A stretch of DNA of 64,000 bases. Source: Profundibacter sp033851955 (GTDB lineage: Bacteria > Pseudomonadota > Alphaproteobacteria > Rhodobacterales > Rhodobacteraceae). The stretch covers positions 434,001-498,000 of the forward strand of contig JAWSVK010000003.1 of NCBI GenBank assembly GCA_033851955.1, given 5' to 3'. Under the pieces are notes generated by a model, which had not been told where the DNA came from, searched no databases, and saw only the letters and a program-made list of their open reading frames with translations. Of the stretch, positions 61,488 to 64,000 are shown piece after piece; the first letter of the stretch is position 1; the number at the start of each line of letters is the position of its first letter. The position numbers and the translations under genes were made by a program.

Positions 61488-61946
61488 TTATTGCGAATCG
61501 TCTTCCAGATGCAGCTTCATGTCCATTAACACATGTTGCAGGGCAGAGGTTTCGCGCAACAGTCTTTTGGCCTCGTTTATAGTGATAACACCGTCCTCAA
61601 TTGACTGGCCGTATTCGGTCATCAGCATGGCAAACCGTTGCGACAATGCAATCACATCCGCATTTACGCCGCCGCCCGCCGGGGCGTTGCGTTTCTCGAC
61701 GTCAAAACCAATCGTCACCCCGCCCAGATCGGCCAAAGCCGATGTAACATGCGGGTATTTAGCCTCTTTTTCCAATGCGGCAGCGGCGTCGATTGGCATA
61801 AACCGGTCTGCGTGCTCCTCTGCGTGAGAGTAGTAACGACCAAGCGTTGCCTTTGATTTTCCAGTCAATGCGCAAGCGGTTTCGATGCCGACATCCTTGA
61901 CCAAGGCTTCGGTGTGTTTCTTTAGATAGGTTTTCACATCAACCAT
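61488..61946 (-). CDS. Small helix-turn-helix-like protein of unknown function
   Basis: 152 residues. The N-terminal part (VKDVGIETACALTGKSKATLGRYYSHAEEHADRFMPIDAAAALEKEA) looks like a helix-turn-helix followed by a dimer helix, reminiscent of phage CII/CP76-type regulators. A glycine-rich linker and a helical C-terminus (LLRETSALQHVLMDMKLHLEDD) follow. No other phage gene is nearby. It may be a host-adopted DNA-binding protein; the target is unknown. Confidence 0.6.
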   Translation of the reverse strand: MVDVKTYLKKHTEALVKDVGIETACALTGKSKATLGRYYSHAEEHADRFMPIDAAAALEKEAKYPHVTSALADLGGVTIGFDVEKRNAPAGGGVNADVIALSQRFAMLMTEYGQSIEDGVITINEAKRLLRETSALQHVLMDMKLHLEDDSQ

Positions 61947-62033
61947 TTAACCATCCTTTTTGGGCAGCCGCCTCTATTAGGGGGAAATACCCTGTCCTTT
62001 TCCCATTAATCAATTTGCAAAGCTTTGTCATAA

Positions 62034-62234
62034 CTAAATCATATCCCGTGTATTGGGATTGTAGTGAGTGACTGGCGCACCCAGCGTTGGTTTGGGTGGG
62101 GGTTCATCGTGCTTCTGTTGTGTGGGAGTGATAGAGCCAGAGCAATCTGGCAACCGCGCGATGGCCCTTTTTAGTTTGTAATAGTTTCCGAGGCTCGGAT
62201 CATCCCCAGGCTTTTTGCCGGGTCCGGGCCTCAT
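62034..62234 (-). CDS. Possible small protein in the gap between the HTH-like gene and tdk
   Basis: The 425-base gap 61947-62371 has no strong gene. On the minus strand an ATG at 62234 opens 66 codons: MRPGPGKKPGDDPSLGNYYKLKR and then a proline-rich, charged tail. The frame is open further upstream to 62513, across the tdk start. There is no ribosome site, and I recognise no family. It may be real or chance. Confidence 0.3.
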   Translation of the reverse strand: MRPGPGKKPGDDPSLGNYYKLKRAIARLPDCSGSITPTQQKHDEPPPKPTLGAPVTHYNPNTRDMI

Positions 62235-62371
62235 TTTGTTTTGATCTGTTAAGCGCCTAAAACAACGGACGCAAAAATGCACCTCACGGAATGTGCCCCC
62301 ACCTAAATCACCGCTCGGAAATACCGCATCTGGGCTTGCGCATAGATCAAAGTGCGGGCAAAAATGCGCAC

Positions 62372-62956
62372 ATGGCAAAGCTGTATTTTCACTACTCAAC
62401 AATGAACGCTGGCAAGTCGACGATTTTGTTGCAGGCCTCGTATAACTATCGCGAACGCGGTATGGACACTTATCTGTTGACGGCCCGTTTCGACAACCGT
62501 GCGGGTGATGCAAAGATCTCGTCGCGCATTGGCATTGAAGATCAGGCTGATACCTTTGAGGCCAATGAGGATTTGTTTTCCAAGATCCAAGCCCGTTTAA
62601 ATGCGGGGCCAGTGGCCTGTGTGTTCATTGACGAGGCCCAATTTTTGCAAAAAGATCAGGTTTGGCAATTGGCCCGTGCAGTGGATGATTTACGCATTCC
62701 GATCATGTGCTACGGGTTGCGAGTTGATTTTCAGGGCGAACTGTTTCCGGGTTCTGCCGCGTTGCTGGCTTTGGCCGACGAAATGCGCGAGGCCCGCACC
62801 ATTTGCCATTGCGGCAAGAAGGCGACGATGGTTGTGCGTCAGGATGATGATGGCAGAGTGTTGATGGACGGCGATCAGGTGCAGATCGGCGGCAACGAAA
62901 GCTATGTGTCGCTGTGCCGCAAGCATTGGCGCGAGGCCACCGGCGATCAGGCGTAA
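62372..62956 (+). CDS. tdk: Thymidine kinase
   Basis: 194 residues from ATG 62372 (MAKLYFHYSTMNAGKST). The P-loop is in MNAGKSTILLQ, the catalytic glutamate in VFIDEAQFL near residue 88, and the lasso/zinc domain has CHCGKKATM and SLCRKHW near the end. It is a type II enzyme that phosphorylates thymidine for salvage. The frame upstream to 62291 is open, but that sequence is not like the family. A terminator-like hairpin follows. Confidence 0.96.
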   Translation: MAKLYFHYSTMNAGKSTILLQASYNYRERGMDTYLLTARFDNRAGDAKISSRIGIEDQADTFEANEDLFSKIQARLNAGPVACVFIDEAQFLQKDQVWQLARAVDDLRIPIMCYGLRVDFQGELFPGSAALLALADEMREARTICHCGKKATMVVRQDDDGRVLMDGDQVQIGGNESYVSLCRKHWREATGDQA

Positions 62957-62958
62957 AT

Positions 62959-62982
62959 TCATCAAGCCTTACGGCTTTCTTC
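62959..62982 (+). terminator. Short terminator-like hairpin after tdk
   Basis: AAGCC-TTAC-GGCTT followed by TCTTC, three bases after the stop codon. Same 24-base block as after the response regulator at 50648-50671, with one substitution in the loop. Confidence 0.55.
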
Positions 62983-63000
62983 ATCCCCACGCGCGGAGCG

Positions 63001-63957
63001 TTACACTTTGTTCGGCACTGCTTCTCCGCTGAAAAACGCCCGCAAGTTCTCAAACGCGATCATCCCCATATTGCTCCGGACTTCTTCGGCATTGGTTCCC
63101 AGATGAGGCAACAGTGTAACGTTGTCCAGCGCGCGTAATGCTTCGGGCACATGCGGTTCTTGCTCAAACACATCCAGCCCTGCCCCCGCGATTTGGCCCG
63201 CCTTGAGTGTCGCGATCAACGCGGCTTCATCCAGCACATCGCCCCGCGATATATTGACGAGGTAAGCGTGCGACTGCATAGCGTCCAGCGCCGCCGCGTC
63301 CATCAAGTGATGCGTTTCGGGGCTGCCCGGGACAGCCAACACGACGACGTCCGCCGCCGCCATCACTTCGACCAATGAGCCAAGTTGCGTTGCCGGCACC
63401 CCGACATCCGCCACCTGTGAGCGGTTGTGAAACACCACCTTCATCCCAAACCCAGCCTGACAACGCCGCGCAATCGCTTTGCCGATCCGCCCCATACCAA
63501 CAATCCCGACGGTTTTGCCGCCAATATGCATCCCCAGCATTTGCACCGGATGCCAGCCCGTCCATTTACCACTGCGCACCAATCGTTCGCCCTCGCCCGC
63601 GCGGCGTGTCGCCATCAGGACCAGCGTCATCGCAATGTCAGCTGTCGCATCGGTCACAGCCCCTGGCGTGTTGGTCACGGTCAGCCCTTTGGCCGTCGCA
63701 GCCGTCACATCAATGTGATTATATCCAACACCAAAGTTTGCCAGAATTTTGCAACGTGGAGCAGCAACACGCTCGATGGCATCTGCTGTAAATCCGTCGC
63801 CAAGCGTTGGCAAAATGGCGTCATATGCCGCCAGCGCAACCGTAGCTTCATCCTCGCTCATTGGTTGCGTTGTTGGGCGCAGCGTCACTTCAAACTCAGC
63901 TTTTAGCGCGTCCATAACCGTTTCAGGCAAAGCCCGCGAGACCAGTAGATTTGGCAT
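63001..63957 (-). CDS. D-isomer-specific 2-hydroxyacid dehydrogenase (glyoxylate/hydroxypyruvate reductase type)
   Basis: 318 residues. The N-terminal substrate domain includes ILANFGVGYNHIDV near residue 73, with TPGAVTDATADIAMTL after it. The NAD(P)-binding GMGRIGKAIARRC lies near residue 154, the arginine in NISRGDVLDEAAL near 235, and the catalytic histidine in LLPHLGTNAEEVR near 285. The residue after the second beta strand (FHNRS) suggests NADPH use, as in glyoxylate reductases. The likely reaction is glyoxylate to glycolate or hydroxypyruvate to glycerate. The gene is complete and ends 44 bases from tdk. Confidence 0.9.
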   Translation of the reverse strand: MPNLLVSRALPETVMDALKAEFEVTLRPTTQPMSEDEATVALAAYDAILPTLGDGFTADAIERVAAPRCKILANFGVGYNHIDVTAATAKGLTVTNTPGAVTDATADIAMTLVLMATRRAGEGERLVRSGKWTGWHPVQMLGMHIGGKTVGIVGMGRIGKAIARRCQAGFGMKVVFHNRSQVADVGVPATQLGSLVEVMAAADVVVLAVPGSPETHHLMDAAALDAMQSHAYLVNISRGDVLDEAALIATLKAGQIAGAGLDVFEQEPHVPEALRALDNVTLLPHLGTNAEEVRSNMGMIAFENLRAFFSGEAVPNKV

Positions 63958-64000
63958 CAGTGCATCCTTTCGCCCAAGGGGACATCTTTGTCAGGGGTCA

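Noticed and set aside
1..64000. tRNA, rRNA, CRISPR arrays, prophage, intact insertion sequences, replication origin
   Set aside because: I read the gaps for cloverleaf ends, regularly spaced repeats, transposase and integrase motifs and DnaA-box clusters, and found none that I could support.

Overview
The window looks like a chromosomal segment of a marine alphaproteobacterium of the order Rhodobacterales (Roseobacter group). The clues are protein families and gene order: an FnrL-type regulator divergent from hemN, ccoNOQP-ccoGHIS controlled through FNR boxes, a DUF1467 gene directly after methylmalonyl-CoA epimerase, a membrane-anchored cytochrome c552, and a YejABEF-type peptide importer. 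Base composition is moderately GC-rich and even. The main exception is a visibly AT-richer broken gene near 34 kb. I see no rRNA, tRNA, CRISPR array, prophage or intact insertion sequence.

Layout. (1) 1-12.2 kb is an accessory catabolic block. It holds the end of a branched-chain-type ABC importer (permease tail, two ATPases), a MarR regulator, and a tightly overlapping five-gene run: FAD subunit, a fused [2Fe-2S]/molybdopterin hydroxylase, a 6-hydroxynicotinate reductase-like protein, a UPF0280 protein and a DUF1185 protein. A decayed gene, a sulfatase/phosphonate-monoester-hydrolase-like enzyme and an FAD-linked oxidase follow. The run reads as hydroxylation and then reduction of an imported N-heterocyclic or similar cyclic compound; the substrate is not known. 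(2) 12.3-22.2 kb carries a metallopeptidase-like orphan, tetrapyrrole genes (hemC, hemE, hemF), an SDR, an RsmC-like methyltransferase, clpS, a HAD hydrolase, a D-Ala-D-Ala carboxypeptidase with a SPOR domain, and an FAH-family hydrolase. (3) 22.2-33.4 kb is the micro-oxic respiration island. It contains ccoNOQP, ccoGHI, a ccoS of only 54 residues at 22253-22417, a universal stress protein, fnrL and hemN, with three perfect TTGAT-N4-ATCAA FNR boxes. (4) 33.4-40.8 kb has a cluster of hairpins, a DUF2971 gene split by an in-frame stop, the yejABEF importer and cytochrome c552. (5) 40.9-54.4 kb mixes housekeeping and accessory genes: pheA, an SRPBCC protein, nudC, a Tat-exported CpdB, an EamA transporter, a ruined YafY/WYL regulator, a nitroreductase, an EI24 protein, mce, a response regulator, a GNAT enzyme, an orphan Flp-pilin-like peptide, and a DUF1501/DUF1800 pair. 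(6) 54.5-64 kb holds aspS, a cyclopropane-fatty-acid synthase-like enzyme, carB, a DUF2892 membrane protein, a small helix-turn-helix-like protein, tdk and a D-2-hydroxyacid dehydrogenase.

How the genes work together. Regions 2 and 3 link haem supply to oxygen availability: HemF is oxygen-dependent and HemN oxygen-independent, and FnrL probably switches on both HemN and the high-affinity cbb3 oxidase. Region 1 is the best candidate for poorly described biology. Start codons were chosen from Shine-Dalgarno spacing, overlap with neighbours and family N-termini; several differ from the longest open frame, as noted per entry.
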